A stretch of 64,000 bases of DNA from Halobacillus faecis. GTDB taxonomy: Bacteria > Bacillota > Bacilli > Bacillales > Halobacillaceae. The translations under genes and the position numbers were made by a program. Location: positions 124,001 through 188,000 of the forward strand of contig NZ_BJYD01000026.1 of the NCBI RefSeq assembly GCF_007991335.1, written 5' to 3'. The stretch's first letter is position 1. Every line of letters starts with the position of its first letter. Of this stretch, positions 1-8,674 are shown in pieces. Under the pieces are notes generated by a model, which did not search any database, was not told where the DNA came from, and saw only the letters and a program-made list of their open reading frames with translations.

Positions 1-942
1 GTTTTTCCGAATAAAGAAAACTACACGCCTGGAGAGGACATCAGCATAGAAGCAAGCCCTGCGACAGGATATGAATTTGTCCGGTGGGAAGGGGATGTAT
101 CGGGAGCCAGCAATCCACAACATATGACCATCGAAGATCATATGCGTGTCACGGCCGTGTTCGAACCGATTAAGCATAATCTTGCCCTAAGCAAAGAAGG
201 GCAGGGAGATATTTACAGGGACACTTTAGAAACCACCTTTGCCCATATGGAGAAGGTTTCTCTCCGCGCCCGCCCAAAAGAAGGATGGACATTCGTAGGT
301 TGGGAAGGGGCTCTTAATGACACAAACCCTAACCTTGTCATCGAGATGGATGCCGACAAAAGCCTACACGCTGTATTCAAGAAAAAAGAACAGCCGACAG
401 AAAATGACGCAGATCCCGTTGATGAGTCTCAACCTTCTGAAGAACCGGAAGAGCCGGAAGCACCAGCTACTTACCAGTTGAATATCAAGAAGGATGGAGA
501 GGGACACGTTCAAAAGAATCCTTCCGGAAGTCAGTTCAATAAAGGCACGAAAGTACAATTAACAGCTGTACCGGCAGAAGGATGGGTATTCAATGGTTGG
601 AGTGGATCTGTCACACATTCCAGCACCAATCTATCGGTCACGATGAATGGAAACAAGACTGTCACGGCTCATTTCAAGAAAAAGCCTGAACCAAAACCTG
701 AACCCGTAACCTATATGTTGAACCTTTCCGTGGTTGGAGAAGGAACCGTTCAAACCTCTCAACGTGAATACAAAGCCGGTCAAACGGCTCAAATCCAAGC
801 GGTCCCGGCAGAAGGATGGACGTTTGTACGATGGAAAGGGAGTCATACGAGTACATCTGCCAGTGCTTCCATTCTCATGGATACGAATAAAGATATGATT
901 GCCGTATTTGAAGAACAAAAAGAAGAGACGGCACCTGAATGA
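1..942 (+). CDS. Surface/secreted protein with divergent InlB B-type repeats (5' end outside window)
   Basis: The reading frame is open from the first base, so this is the C-terminal 313 residues of a longer protein. It holds four repeats of about 70 residues. Each ends in a pattern GWxFxxWxG, then about 15 residues, then a hydrophobic strand and AxF (for example EGWTFVGWEG, EGWVFNGWSG, EGWTFVRWKG). This is the signature of the divergent InlB B-repeat/Flg_new_2 family, a small beta fold common in extracellular proteins of Firmicutes. Acidic Glu/Pro-rich linkers separate the repeats at about residues 130-155, and a Lys/Pro-rich linker follows at about 225-235. No LPxTG, S-layer homology or membrane anchor is visible at the C-terminus, so any anchor must lie upstream. 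A strong terminator follows immediately. The function is probably structural or adhesive (inference). Confidence 0.75.
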   Translation, partial: VFPNKENYTPGEDISIEASPATGYEFVRWEGDVSGASNPQHMTIEDHMRVTAVFEPIKHNLALSKEGQGDIYRDTLETTFAHMEKVSLRARPKEGWTFVGWEGALNDTNPNLVIEMDADKSLHAVFKKKEQPTENDADPVDESQPSEEPEEPEAPATYQLNIKKDGEGHVQKNPSGSQFNKGTKVQLTAVPAEGWVFNGWSGSVTHSSTNLSVTMNGNKTVTAHFKKKPEPKPEPVTYMLNLSVVGEGTVQTSQREYKAGQTAQIQAVPAEGWTFVRWKGSHTSTSASASILMDTNKDMIAVFEEQKEETAPE

Positions 943-954
943 AACATTCATTTG

Positions 955-987
955 AAAGCTCCCGTTTATGAAACGGGAGCTTTTTTT
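955..987 (+). terminator. Rho-independent terminator of the repeat protein gene
   Basis: A perfect 13-bp stem (AAAGCTCCCGTTT) with an ATG loop runs directly into seven T residues, 12 bases after the stop codon. Confidence 0.9.
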
Positions 988-1063
988 ATGAGATTCTGAT
1001 CTTACGTCAACTAAATCCGCAGCAGACAGACGTCATGATTTGCTTTTTCTACCTCAGGGACCA

Positions 1064-1519
1064 TTACTGAGAAACTTCATTTCCTTGTACATAGGTACTG
1101 GTAGACTTCTCGGGAACGTGATGAGTGACATACGTACCTGCGATAAAATCATGAATTGCTCGCTTATCCTCACGAATTCCCACCATACACGCACTGACGA
1201 TCAGGCCAATTCCTAAAGTAGTCGCATAAACCAGGGTTCCGATAAGCTCTCGCAACAACATCTGCTTGATCCCTACCTCTGAACCATCCTTCTGTACTAT
1301 ACGAATTCCGGTTGCTTTTTTCCCTACCGTATACCCGTACCATACAATCGGCAGAACAATGAAATATACTGTGTTCAAAATATCTAGAGGGCTGTAATCT
1401 CTAAAGAACTCTCCATAAATGACATAAGTGAGCAGGGAGAAGATAACACCTAGGATAATCCCATCCAGTAACCGGGCAGCAAAGCGTGCCCAAAACCCTG
1501 CAGGTTGTTTGATGTCCAT
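1064..1519 (-). CDS. RDD family membrane protein
   Basis: This is a 151-residue integral membrane protein. The N-terminus has the RDD signature: aromatic/Arg-rich FWARFAARLLDG followed by a first membrane segment. A second segment lies near residues 55-75, then the typical GKKATGIRIVQKDG turn and a third segment. RDD proteins are small three- or four-helix membrane proteins, some implicated in ion or compatible-solute transport in halophiles; the substrate here is unknown. I chose the ATG at 1519 because AAAAAGGAGATGG lies just upstream, whereas the 22 extra in-frame codons upstream have no ribosome site. The gene stands alone, facing the terminator of the repeat protein. Confidence 0.7.
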   Translation of the reverse strand: MDIKQPAGFWARFAARLLDGIILGVIFSLLTYVIYGEFFRDYSPLDILNTVYFIVLPIVWYGYTVGKKATGIRIVQKDGSEVGIKQMLLRELIGTLVYATTLGIGLIVSACMVGIREDKRAIHDFIAGTYVTHHVPEKSTSTYVQGNEVSQ

Positions 1520-1716
1520 GCTTCCATCTCCTTTTTCGTAGTTAAGGTGTATATACCACATTTTGGAATTTTTAGTCCTTTCCATATGGTCCCCTTATCA
1601 CGCACCTAGGAAATGTAAAAGTACATATAATAATTCAATCCTGACTTAATATCCGTTATTGTGTGTGACTGACCTCCTGTGTGAGCTTCTTATCCTCTTA
1701 CGCGCGCGTTTGAAAT

Positions 1717-1753
1717 AAAAAAAGCGCAAGCCCTATTACAGGCTTGCGCTTTT
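1717..1753 (-). terminator. Terminator after gnd
   Basis: Stem AAAGCGCAAGCC / GGCTTGCGCTTT with an 8-base loop, followed on the minus strand by a T-rich tract, just past the gnd stop codon. Confidence 0.85.
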
Positions 1754-1762
1754 CGATTTGTA

Positions 1763-3175
1763 CTATCCGTTAATCCAATCGGTATGGAATGTACCTTCTT
1801 TATCAATACGCTGATATGTGTGCGCACCGAAGTAGTCACGCTGTGCTTGCAGCAAGTTCGCTGGAAGCTTGGCTGTACGGTAGCTGTCGTAGTAAGCTAG
1901 GGCACTTGAGAATGCAGGTACCGGTACACCGTTTTGAATCGCAAGAGCGAGTGTTTCACGAAGCTCTTTTTGATAAGAAACAGCGATATCCTGGAAGTAA
2001 GGATCGAGAAGCAGGTTCGTCAGGTTCTCGTCTTTATCGTAAGCGTCTTTGATCTTTTGCAGGAACTGGGCACGGATGATACAGCCGCCTCGGAAGTTCA
2101 TCGCGATGTCTCCGTACTGTAGGTCCCATCCTTTTTCTTCGGACTGTGCACGCATCTGTGCGAAGCCTTGCGCGTAGGAGCAGATCTTGCTCATGTACAA
2201 CGCTTTGCGAAGAGACTCGATGACTTCTTCTTTGTTTCCGTCAAATGTGACTTCTGGACCCGTCAGGTATTGGCTCGCTTTCTGGCGCTCTTCTTTCATC
2301 GCTGAAATGAAGCGTGCGAATACGGACTCTGTGATGATTGGGAGTGGGACACCAAGGTCAAGAGCACTCTTACTTGTCCATTTTCCTGTTCCTTTTTGAC
2401 CGGCCGTATCAAGGATGACTTCGACAAGCGGCTTACCTGTTTCTTCATCTACTTTTGTGAAAATGTCTGCTGTAATCTCGATCAGGTAGCTGTCGAGTTC
2501 TCCTTCGTTCCACTCTTTGAAGACTTCATGAAGCTCTTGAGCAGAGAGACCAAGAACATTTTTCATGATGAAATATGCTTCACAGATCAACTGCATGTCA
2601 CCATACTCGATGCCGTTGTGAACCATTTTCACGTAGTGGCCGGCACCGCCGCGACCCATGTAAGCTGCACATGGTGTGCCTTCAACGTTGGCTGCGATTG
2701 CGTCGAAGATCGGCTTAACCTCTGCATACGCTTCGCTTGGTCCACCTGGCATGATGGATGGTCCTTTACGAGCTCCTTCTTCCCCACCAGAGAATCCTGT
2801 TCCGATGAAGTGGATGCCTTTTTCTTCTAAGTAGGATGCACGGCGTTCAGTATCTTCATAGTACGTGTTTCCGCCGTCAATCAGCATGTCGCCTTCTTCT
2901 AAGTGAGGGACAAGGCTCTCGATCACTTTATCTGTCGTTTCTCCTGCTTTGACCATCATCAAAATTTTGCGTGGTTTTTCAAGGGAAGCGACGAATTCTT
3001 CAGCGCTGTAGGCACCAGAAATGTTCCCTGTATTCTCATCATTTCCGACCAGTTCGTCCACACGGTCTGTCCAGTAATCGTAGACAGACACTGTGTAGCC
3101 GTTGTCCTGGATATTAAGGGCAAGGTTCGCCCCCATAACTCCTAAACCGATGACTCCGATGTTCTGCTTATCCAT
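1763..3175 (-). CDS. gnd: 6-phosphogluconate dehydrogenase, decarboxylating
   Basis: Oxidises 6-phosphogluconate to ribulose-5-phosphate and CO2, producing NADPH in the oxidative pentose phosphate pathway. The 470-residue length is normal for the family. An N-terminal Rossmann fold carries [13 protein letters not shown] at residues 9-21. The catalytic region has [19 protein letters not shown] near residues 180-200, including the conserved Lys and the His-Asn pair, followed by the all-helical domain with GQKGTGKWT. The C-terminal tail shows the usual aromatic/Arg-rich end. It lies 39 bases downstream of zwf on the same strand, so the two oxidative steps are probably cotranscribed (the 6-phosphogluconolactonase step is not encoded here). 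Confidence 0.97.
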   Translation of the reverse strand: MDKQNIGVIGLGVMGANLALNIQDNGYTVSVYDYWTDRVDELVGNDENTGNISGAYSAEEFVASLEKPRKILMMVKAGETTDKVIESLVPHLEEGDMLIDGGNTYYEDTERRASYLEEKGIHFIGTGFSGGEEGARKGPSIMPGGPSEAYAEVKPIFDAIAANVEGTPCAAYMGRGGAGHYVKMVHNGIEYGDMQLICEAYFIMKNVLGLSAQELHEVFKEWNEGELDSYLIEITADIFTKVDEETGKPLVEVILDTAGQKGTGKWTSKSALDLGVPLPIITESVFARFISAMKEERQKASQYLTGPEVTFDGNKEEVIESLRKALYMSKICSYAQGFAQMRAQSEEKGWDLQYGDIAMNFRGGCIIRAQFLQKIKDAYDKDENLTNLLLDPYFQDIAVSYQKELRETLALAIQNGVPVPAFSSALAYYDSYRTAKLPANLLQAQRDYFGAHTYQRIDKEGTFHTDWING

Positions 3176-3214
3176 GTTCCGATCAAATCCTTTCCATTCT
3201 ATCTGTAAAAGTTT

Positions 3215-4708
3215 TTACCACCATGTATAGCCGTCTTCGTTCAAGAGCTTCTCAGCTGCTTCCGGCCCTTCGGATCCGGCTTGATAACCGTGAAGAGGGA
3301 GAGCATCGTTTTCGAACGCCTCCAAGATTGGCTGAACCCACTTCCAGGAAAGCTCCACCTCGCTCCAATGAGCGAAATACGTAGAGTGTCCCTGCATGGC
3401 GTCTTCCAATAGGTTTTCATAAGCCTCTGGTTGGGCATCCAGGTTTTTAGAGAAGTTGATGTACGCAGGTTCGAATTTCTCATTCGAATCGTCTTTCAAG
3501 TTGATGCGCAGTCCTACACTTTCGTTCGGATTGATTTCAATCATCAACAAGTTGGACACCGCACCAGCTGCATCTTCATCCGCCGCAACTTCGTTCTTAA
3601 ACTCAATAATAATGCGTGTCGATTTTTTCTCCAGACGTTTCCCTGTACGGATGTAGAAAGGAATGCCTTTCCAATAATCGTTATCGATGTACAAACGAGC
3701 AGCGAAATACGTGTCGTTATTGGAGTTTTCCGCTACACCGTCTTCTTCTAAATAACCAGGAATCGGCTCTGCGTTCATTTCACCCGCTTCATACTGTCCA
3801 CGCACGACATGTTTAGAAATTTCATCTTCCTCTACCGGGCGTAGCGATTCCATAATTGCTTTTTTCTTCTCTTCAATTTGTTTCGGCGTCAGTTTTTCCG
3901 GGTGGTGAAGCGCGGTCATCATCACTAGCTGAAGCAAATGATTCTGTACCATATCACGAATGGCCCCAGCCTTATCATAATAACCGGCTCTCGTTCCAAC
4001 ACCGACCGTCTCACTTGCTGTAATCTGAACGTTCGCAATCTGTTCATGGTTCCAGAGTGCCTTCAAAATCGGATTCGGACGAATCAACGATTCAAGGTTC
4101 TGCACCATCGGTTTTCCAAGGTAATGGTCAATACGGAAAATCTCTTCTTCTCGGAAAACTTTCGTAAGCTCTGCATTCAAATGACGGGCAGAGTGCAAGT
4201 CACTCCCGAATGGCTTCTCAACAATCAGACGCTTCCAACCGCTTGTATCTGTAATTCCATTCTCGTGAAGAGAGGCCGAGATCGGCTCAATCAACTTCGG
4301 TGCAACCGAAAGATAGAACAGACGGTTGTCTGGAATGGAGAGCTCACTTTCTCTTTCTTCAATAAAGGCTTTCAATCCCTGATAGGATTCATCCTTCATC
4401 GCATCAAAAATGAAATAACGGAAAGAGGATAGGAACTCGTCCAAGTTTGATTCGTCTACATCTCTTCTTGAGAAAGTTTCCAGAGACTCTTTAATGATGT
4501 TATGGAAATCTTCCTGCGTGTAAGGTCTACGTCCAAGGCCTACGACGGATAGGGAATTCGGCATTTTCCCCTCGATATATAAATTATAGAGAGCGGGATA
4601 GATCTTACGTTTCGCCAAATCACCGCTTGCTCCGAATAAAACAAACGTCATGTCGTCCATCATTTCTGCGGTATCGATTCCATGACTATTCATGTTGTGT
4701 TGGTCCAT
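3215..4708 (-). CDS. zwf: Glucose-6-phosphate 1-dehydrogenase
   Basis: The first enzyme of the oxidative pentose phosphate pathway, converting glucose-6-phosphate to 6-phosphogluconolactone with NADP. At 497 residues the length is typical. The nucleotide-binding motif FGASGDLAKRKIYPALYNL is near residues 24-42 and the active-site motif RIDHYLGK near residue 190, where the His is the expected catalytic base. The C-terminus has the family's conserved Trp-rich end. The ATG at 4708 is preceded by AGGAGGTAAC. It heads a zwf-gnd pair. A cre-like sequence lies about 280 bases upstream, so carbon control is possible but not shown. Confidence 0.97.
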   Translation of the reverse strand: MDQHNMNSHGIDTAEMMDDMTFVLFGASGDLAKRKIYPALYNLYIEGKMPNSLSVVGLGRRPYTQEDFHNIIKESLETFSRRDVDESNLDEFLSSFRYFIFDAMKDESYQGLKAFIEERESELSIPDNRLFYLSVAPKLIEPISASLHENGITDTSGWKRLIVEKPFGSDLHSARHLNAELTKVFREEEIFRIDHYLGKPMVQNLESLIRPNPILKALWNHEQIANVQITASETVGVGTRAGYYDKAGAIRDMVQNHLLQLVMMTALHHPEKLTPKQIEEKKKAIMESLRPVEEDEISKHVVRGQYEAGEMNAEPIPGYLEEDGVAENSNNDTYFAARLYIDNDYWKGIPFYIRTGKRLEKKSTRIIIEFKNEVAADEDAAGAVSNLLMIEINPNESVGLRINLKDDSNEKFEPAYINFSKNLDAQPEAYENLLEDAMQGHSTYFAHWSEVELSWKWVQPILEAFENDALPLHGYQAGSEGPEAAEKLLNEDGYTWW

Positions 4709-5121
4709 GATTCGTGTTACCTCCTGTACTTTTCAGCTTTTATTAGTATAAAGCATGAGTATCAAATATGTAAGTGAACAGGCTTGCGCCAGGAACACTG
4801 TTTTATTGTTTACCTCATTCATGACATTTATGAAATGTGTCTAAAATGTGTAGTTTGCCATGAAAATTATTTTACTGAAAATTCGGCTGTTTTTAAAGAG
4901 GCAACAGGAGGCACACAGTCCGCATCAGGCTTAATTTCAGCGATGTGAGAAACGTGACGCTTTGTATGTCGGCTATACTCTTAGTGTGAGCGTTTTCACT
5001 CTTATTTGCAATAGATTGAAAAAAATTTTCATATTATATTTGATTTAAACCCGTTCATTACAAAGAATCTGAACTCATAGGTACGCTTTCTTCTTACCAG
5101 TGTGAAACATCCTTAAAGTTT
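4709..5121. other. Intergenic region upstream of zwf
   Basis: About 410 bases, AT-rich, without a convincing open frame. It should contain the zwf promoter on the minus strand, but I could not single out a clear -35/-10 pair. A cre-like sequence lies at 4985-4998. Confidence 0.5.
4985..4998. promoter_or_regulatory. Possible cre (CcpA) site
   Basis: TGTGAGCGTTTTCA fits the cre consensus TGWAANCGNTNWCA except for a G at the fourth position. It is about 280 bases upstream of zwf, which is far for direct control, so this is weak evidence. Confidence 0.3.
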
Positions 5122-5383
5122 TCAATTCCTTTTATTATTTTCTTTTTTGCTCGTGTCTGCTTTCCTAACTAAGTAAATACATCCTTCAGCTAAAAGAATA
5201 CCTGTGAAAGTGGCTGGAATGGAAAATTGTGCTATAAATACAAAACCATCGATGTGGCCATTTATATTTTCATTTGAATAAGTTAAAAATGCAAAAACAC
5301 AACAGAGGTTAACACTGTAAATAAAAGAATGGTCTTAATTTTAAAAGCTCGTAAACGTAATAGCACACCCTGATTTTTTTCAT
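5122..5383 (-). pseudogene. Small membrane protein gene broken by two 1-base frameshifts
   Basis: The ATG at 5383 overlaps the stop codon of the upstream regulator as ATGA. Reading starts MKNQGVLLRLRAFK, then slips frame at a run of six A, continues TILLFTVLTSVV, slips again at a run of five T, and ends FAFLTYSNENINGH...ILLAEGCIYLVRKAD...NNKRN before TGA at 5122-5124. The 262-base span plus two missing bases gives exactly 88 codons (87 residues), with a hydrophobic segment at about 16-33 and another at about 48-65. Both breaks are in homopolymers, so this is either recent decay or a base-calling error. The family is not recognised. The ATGA overlap suggests translational coupling to the sigma-54 regulator. 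Confidence 0.5.
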
Positions 5384-7404
5384 ACATTTATATTTTCTTT
5401 CACATAAATACGCCCTTCTTCTGTAATTGTACAACCCCGAATGCCTTTATTTACATCGATCCATCCTTTGTATTTCAAAGAATGAATGATTGATTTCACT
5501 TTCCCTTCTCCGATATGAATGCCTTTTTGCTTCAGTTCCTCCACAATCTTTCTCCTACCAATGCCAAATTTCTGGTAAACCACAAGCAGGACTTCCTCTT
5601 CTTCTGATAACATAAAAGAGTTGTCGGCTTTTCTATTTCCCTGATCCGAAGCACCTTCTCTCTTTATATACGCAGGTAGCTCCTCATAAGTTAGTTTCCC
5701 ACTGACGGAACGCATGTTCACGATAAATTCCACCACGTTCATTAACTCCCGCACATTCCCCGGCCAAGGATGACTCTCAAGAAAAGAAATCGCCCCTTCA
5801 TCTATGTACTGACTCAATCCATATACTTGTTCTTGTGCAAAATGATTCAAATAGTATTGAACAAGAGGAAGAATGTCTTCACGTCGTTCTCTAAGAGGAA
5901 GAGTTTCTATCGGCAGAATGTTGAGACGATAATAAAGATCTCTTCGAAATGTCCCTTCGCGTACCCGTTGTTCGAGGTCTTTATTTGTTGCGGCAATAAT
6001 TCTTATATCGACTGGGACTTGTTCTGTTCCCCCAACTTTACGAACAGCTCCTTCCTGAAGAACCCGCAATAATTTCACTTGTAGCTCAAGAGGAGCATCA
6101 CCAATCTCATCCATAAAAATCGTCCCTGTATGCGCCTCTTCAAACAAGCCTTTCCTTCCCCTTTTATGTGCTCCTGTGAACGCTCCACTTTCATATCCAA
6201 ACAGTTCACTTTCTAAAATCGAAGAAGACAAGGCTGCGAGGTTCACAGCTACAAAGGGGCGCTTTGAACGAGCGGATTCGTTATGAATCGATTGAGCCAG
6301 GATTTCTTTCCCTGTTCCACTTTCCCCTTGTATAAGAATGGTTGAATGCCCCCGCGCCATTGTCTTGGCGAGGCCAATCATTTCTTTCATCGCTGGATTT
6401 CGCGTGTGGAGGTGCTCGAATTTATACTGCGCTGTGTAAGCATGTGATTTCAACTTCTTTCGCAACTCTCGATCCACCTGTTGGAACGTATCATAGTTTT
6501 CGACCTCTAATAAATACGTGATCACTTCGTCATGGTCTTCAATCTTCTCAACAGATGTAATTAACGTCATATCGCGCACATGTACAATATGATCTCTTTC
6601 TGAATAGGCTTCCGTTAACACAAAGTCATCACCGAATAAATCTTGTACACCAAACTCCTGCATCTCCCGCTCCTGAAAGATGTGTGTCATTTTTTCATTA
6701 AAATAAGTAATCTCCCCTGCTTCATTACAGAATAGAAGTGCTTTTGGGAACTTATCCAGGATGGTCGTAGTAAGGAAATTTGAGTAATCCAATCGCTGGT
6801 TCAGCGTTGATAGGTGTTTCGTCACGTTCATGATATCTTTCACATATTCAGCTGAAGCGAGCGAACCAGACGTCTCAAGCACCCCTAGCTCCACCAGCAC
6901 CTCGGTGATTGTTGTGATATCCATCTGTCTCGTACCAATATCAATCACTTCCTGCACACGCTTTGGAATAAGGTGAGGCTCACCTGGAGTGATGGCGACC
7001 GGGCAGGGTGTGTACTCTTTCATCCCTGGAAAATAAGGATGATACGTGAATGAATCAAACCCATGCCGTTTCAGCTGATCAATGGCTTCCGTACAGCTCT
7101 CTTCTGTATCGTTCACAAGCAGGACGTTTTCGTTTTCTTTAATGGATAAAAGTGGCTCGATAAACTCGTATCGAAGCGCTCTTCTTGCGATGATGACTTT
7201 CTTAGCCGTTTGAACCTTCTCATAAACAAGCCGGTAAACCGTGACCCCGGTCAATACCACGACTTCATCGTCAAGCGTTTGTTCCATCCCTCTCTCTAAA
7301 GAGAAACCACGCACCTCCACTTCTTCCCCTAAATACCGGCGTAATTGTTCAACGACACTATGTAATGTATTCTCCCCTAATGAAATCACGCTGATTGTTC
7401 TCAT
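5380..7404 (-). CDS. Sigma-54-dependent transcriptional activator, PrpR_N type
   Basis: An enhancer-binding protein that remodels RNA polymerase carrying sigma-54. Domains in order: an N-terminal PrpR-like effector region at about 1-190; a PAS-like segment at about 200-310 (PKALLFCNEAGEITYFNEKM); the AAA+ activation domain at about 325-560 with Walker A GESGTGKE, the sigma-contact loop GAFTGA, Walker B GTIFMDEIGD and an arginine-finger region; and a C-terminal winged helix (about 600-674) instead of the usual Fis helix. The 674 residues fit a RocR/PrdR-like organisation. Upstream are iadA and nhaC, and a -24/-12 promoter precedes nhaC, so that operon is the probable target (inference). A long hairpin separates it from iadA. 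Confidence 0.88.
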   Translation of the reverse strand: MRTISVISLGENTLHSVVEQLRRYLGEEVEVRGFSLERGMEQTLDDEVVVLTGVTVYRLVYEKVQTAKKVIIARRALRYEFIEPLLSIKENENVLLVNDTEESCTEAIDQLKRHGFDSFTYHPYFPGMKEYTPCPVAITPGEPHLIPKRVQEVIDIGTRQMDITTITEVLVELGVLETSGSLASAEYVKDIMNVTKHLSTLNQRLDYSNFLTTTILDKFPKALLFCNEAGEITYFNEKMTHIFQEREMQEFGVQDLFGDDFVLTEAYSERDHIVHVRDMTLITSVEKIEDHDEVITYLLEVENYDTFQQVDRELRKKLKSHAYTAQYKFEHLHTRNPAMKEMIGLAKTMARGHSTILIQGESGTGKEILAQSIHNESARSKRPFVAVNLAALSSSILESELFGYESGAFTGAHKRGRKGLFEEAHTGTIFMDEIGDAPLELQVKLLRVLQEGAVRKVGGTEQVPVDIRIIAATNKDLEQRVREGTFRRDLYYRLNILPIETLPLRERREDILPLVQYYLNHFAQEQVYGLSQYIDEGAISFLESHPWPGNVRELMNVVEFIVNMRSVSGKLTYEELPAYIKREGASDQGNRKADNSFMLSEEEEVLLVVYQKFGIGRRKIVEELKQKGIHIGEGKVKSIIHSLKYKGWIDVNKGIRGCTITEEGRIYVKENINV

Positions 7405-7446
7405 AAGGTGCCTGCTCCTTCATGTGTTTTTCTTTAAGTATGAAAG

Positions 7447-7494
7447 AGCTCCCGAGCTTTGTCTAGTTTCCTAAACAAGGCTCGGGAGCTCTGA
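7447..7494 (-). terminator. Long hairpin between iadA and the sigma-54 activator
   Basis: The arms AGAGCTCCCGAGC and GCTCGGGAGCTCT pair over 13 bp. The inner sequence continues to pair with few mismatches up to a GAAA loop on the minus strand. The T-run after it is short (CTCTTTCAT), so it may attenuate or protect mRNA ends rather than fully terminate. Confidence 0.7.
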
Positions 7495-7495
7495 T

Positions 7496-8656
7496 TTACT
7501 CAAACATTCCTTTTCTAACAATCTCTCCTTTATGAACGAACGATGTCCCGTTGATCAGGACATCAGATATGGATAGGTCTTCTTCATTCAACACCAACAA
7601 GTCCGCATAACTTCCCTGCTTGAAGTGACCGCGCTCTTTCAGTCCAAGACCTTGAGCCGGATTGGTTGTAAATGGCTTGATTGCGTCTTCAACGGATATC
7701 CTCTCGTCTTTTATAAGACTACGAAGTGCTTTTAATGTTGGTTGGAAGCCGGCTACCTTCATCCCTGTCAACTGTCCATCATCATTAAACACAGGCAAAC
7801 TTCCATTTGCATCTGAACTGACGGTGATTTGGTCAATTTTCACTCCCTGATCTAATAAATGAAGCAGACTTTCAGCCGGAGTCAGGCTCTTCCCTTCGCC
7901 CTTCATTCCAACGTTCGAGGTGATATCCACAAGACCGCCCCGCTTGGCAAATTCTACAGAAGCCTCCAGCAGACCAGCTGTCCTATTCACGTGTGTGGGG
8001 CTGAATAAACTGATAGGCAGATCGGTTTCCTCAAGTATCCGATACAGCTGCTCATAATGCCCTTTTCCACTTCCCATGTGTAAATGGATAAAGCCTTTCT
8101 TTTTGGCAAGCATGGAAGACACACGCACATAGGATGCAAGCCGTTTCAATTCTTCCGACGTAATATAGGAAGAACGATGGTCTTCGATGGCGAGCTTTAA
8201 CCCTAGAACCTCTTCTATAAATAAAAGATCTTCCCGAACTTCCCCTGTAATGGTGTTTGAAGGGTACCCATAGCCTCCGGTAAGCATATAAGCATTTAAC
8301 CCTTCTTCCCGTAGGGCCTTGGTTTTCGCTAACAGGTTCTTTGGCGTTCTCCCAACATCGTTCGTACCGAGCAGCCCCACAACGGTGGTGATTCCACTTT
8401 CGACCACGTGACTTAACTGAACCTCCGGTGTACTCGAGGCGAATCCTCCTTCACCTCCGCCACCGGTTATGTGCACATGACGATCGACGATGCCGGGCAT
8501 AACGATCGTATTTGAACGATCGAGAACGTCCACCTCCACGCCTGTTACTTGGATGGAGTCATTGATTTCTACGATTTTGCCACCAGCAAGAAGAATGTCC
8601 TTCTGGCCAATGGATTGTGGTGTATAGACTTGAGCATTTTTCAATAAACGAAGCAC
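7496..8656 (-). CDS. iadA: Isoaspartyl dipeptidase (beta-aspartyl peptidase)
   Basis: A binuclear zinc amidohydrolase that hydrolyses isoAsp-Xaa dipeptides formed by damage to Asp/Asn in proteins. The family motifs are clear: HxH in VDRHVHITGGGGEGGF (about residues 57-72), HLHMGSGKGHYEQL and the late Asp in SSDANGSLP. The in-frame ATG at 8674 sits directly on the nhaC stop codon with no ribosome site. The GTG at 8656, giving VLRLLKNAQVYTP, is preceded by GGAGGG and matches the usual IadA N-terminus, so I use it (386 residues). It follows nhaC in the same operon, suggesting that ion exchange and isoaspartyl peptide use are coregulated. Confidence 0.92.
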   Translation of the reverse strand: MLRLLKNAQVYTPQSIGQKDILLAGGKIVEINDSIQVTGVEVDVLDRSNTIVMPGIVDRHVHITGGGGEGGFASSTPEVQLSHVVESGITTVVGLLGTNDVGRTPKNLLAKTKALREEGLNAYMLTGGYGYPSNTITGEVREDLLFIEEVLGLKLAIEDHRSSYITSEELKRLASYVRVSSMLAKKKGFIHLHMGSGKGHYEQLYRILEETDLPISLFSPTHVNRTAGLLEASVEFAKRGGLVDITSNVGMKGEGKSLTPAESLLHLLDQGVKIDQITVSSDANGSLPVFNDDGQLTGMKVAGFQPTLKALRSLIKDERISVEDAIKPFTTNPAQGLGLKERGHFKQGSYADLLVLNEEDLSISDVLINGTSFVHKGEIVRKGMFE

Positions 8657-8674
8657 GATAGGTCCCTCCAGCAT

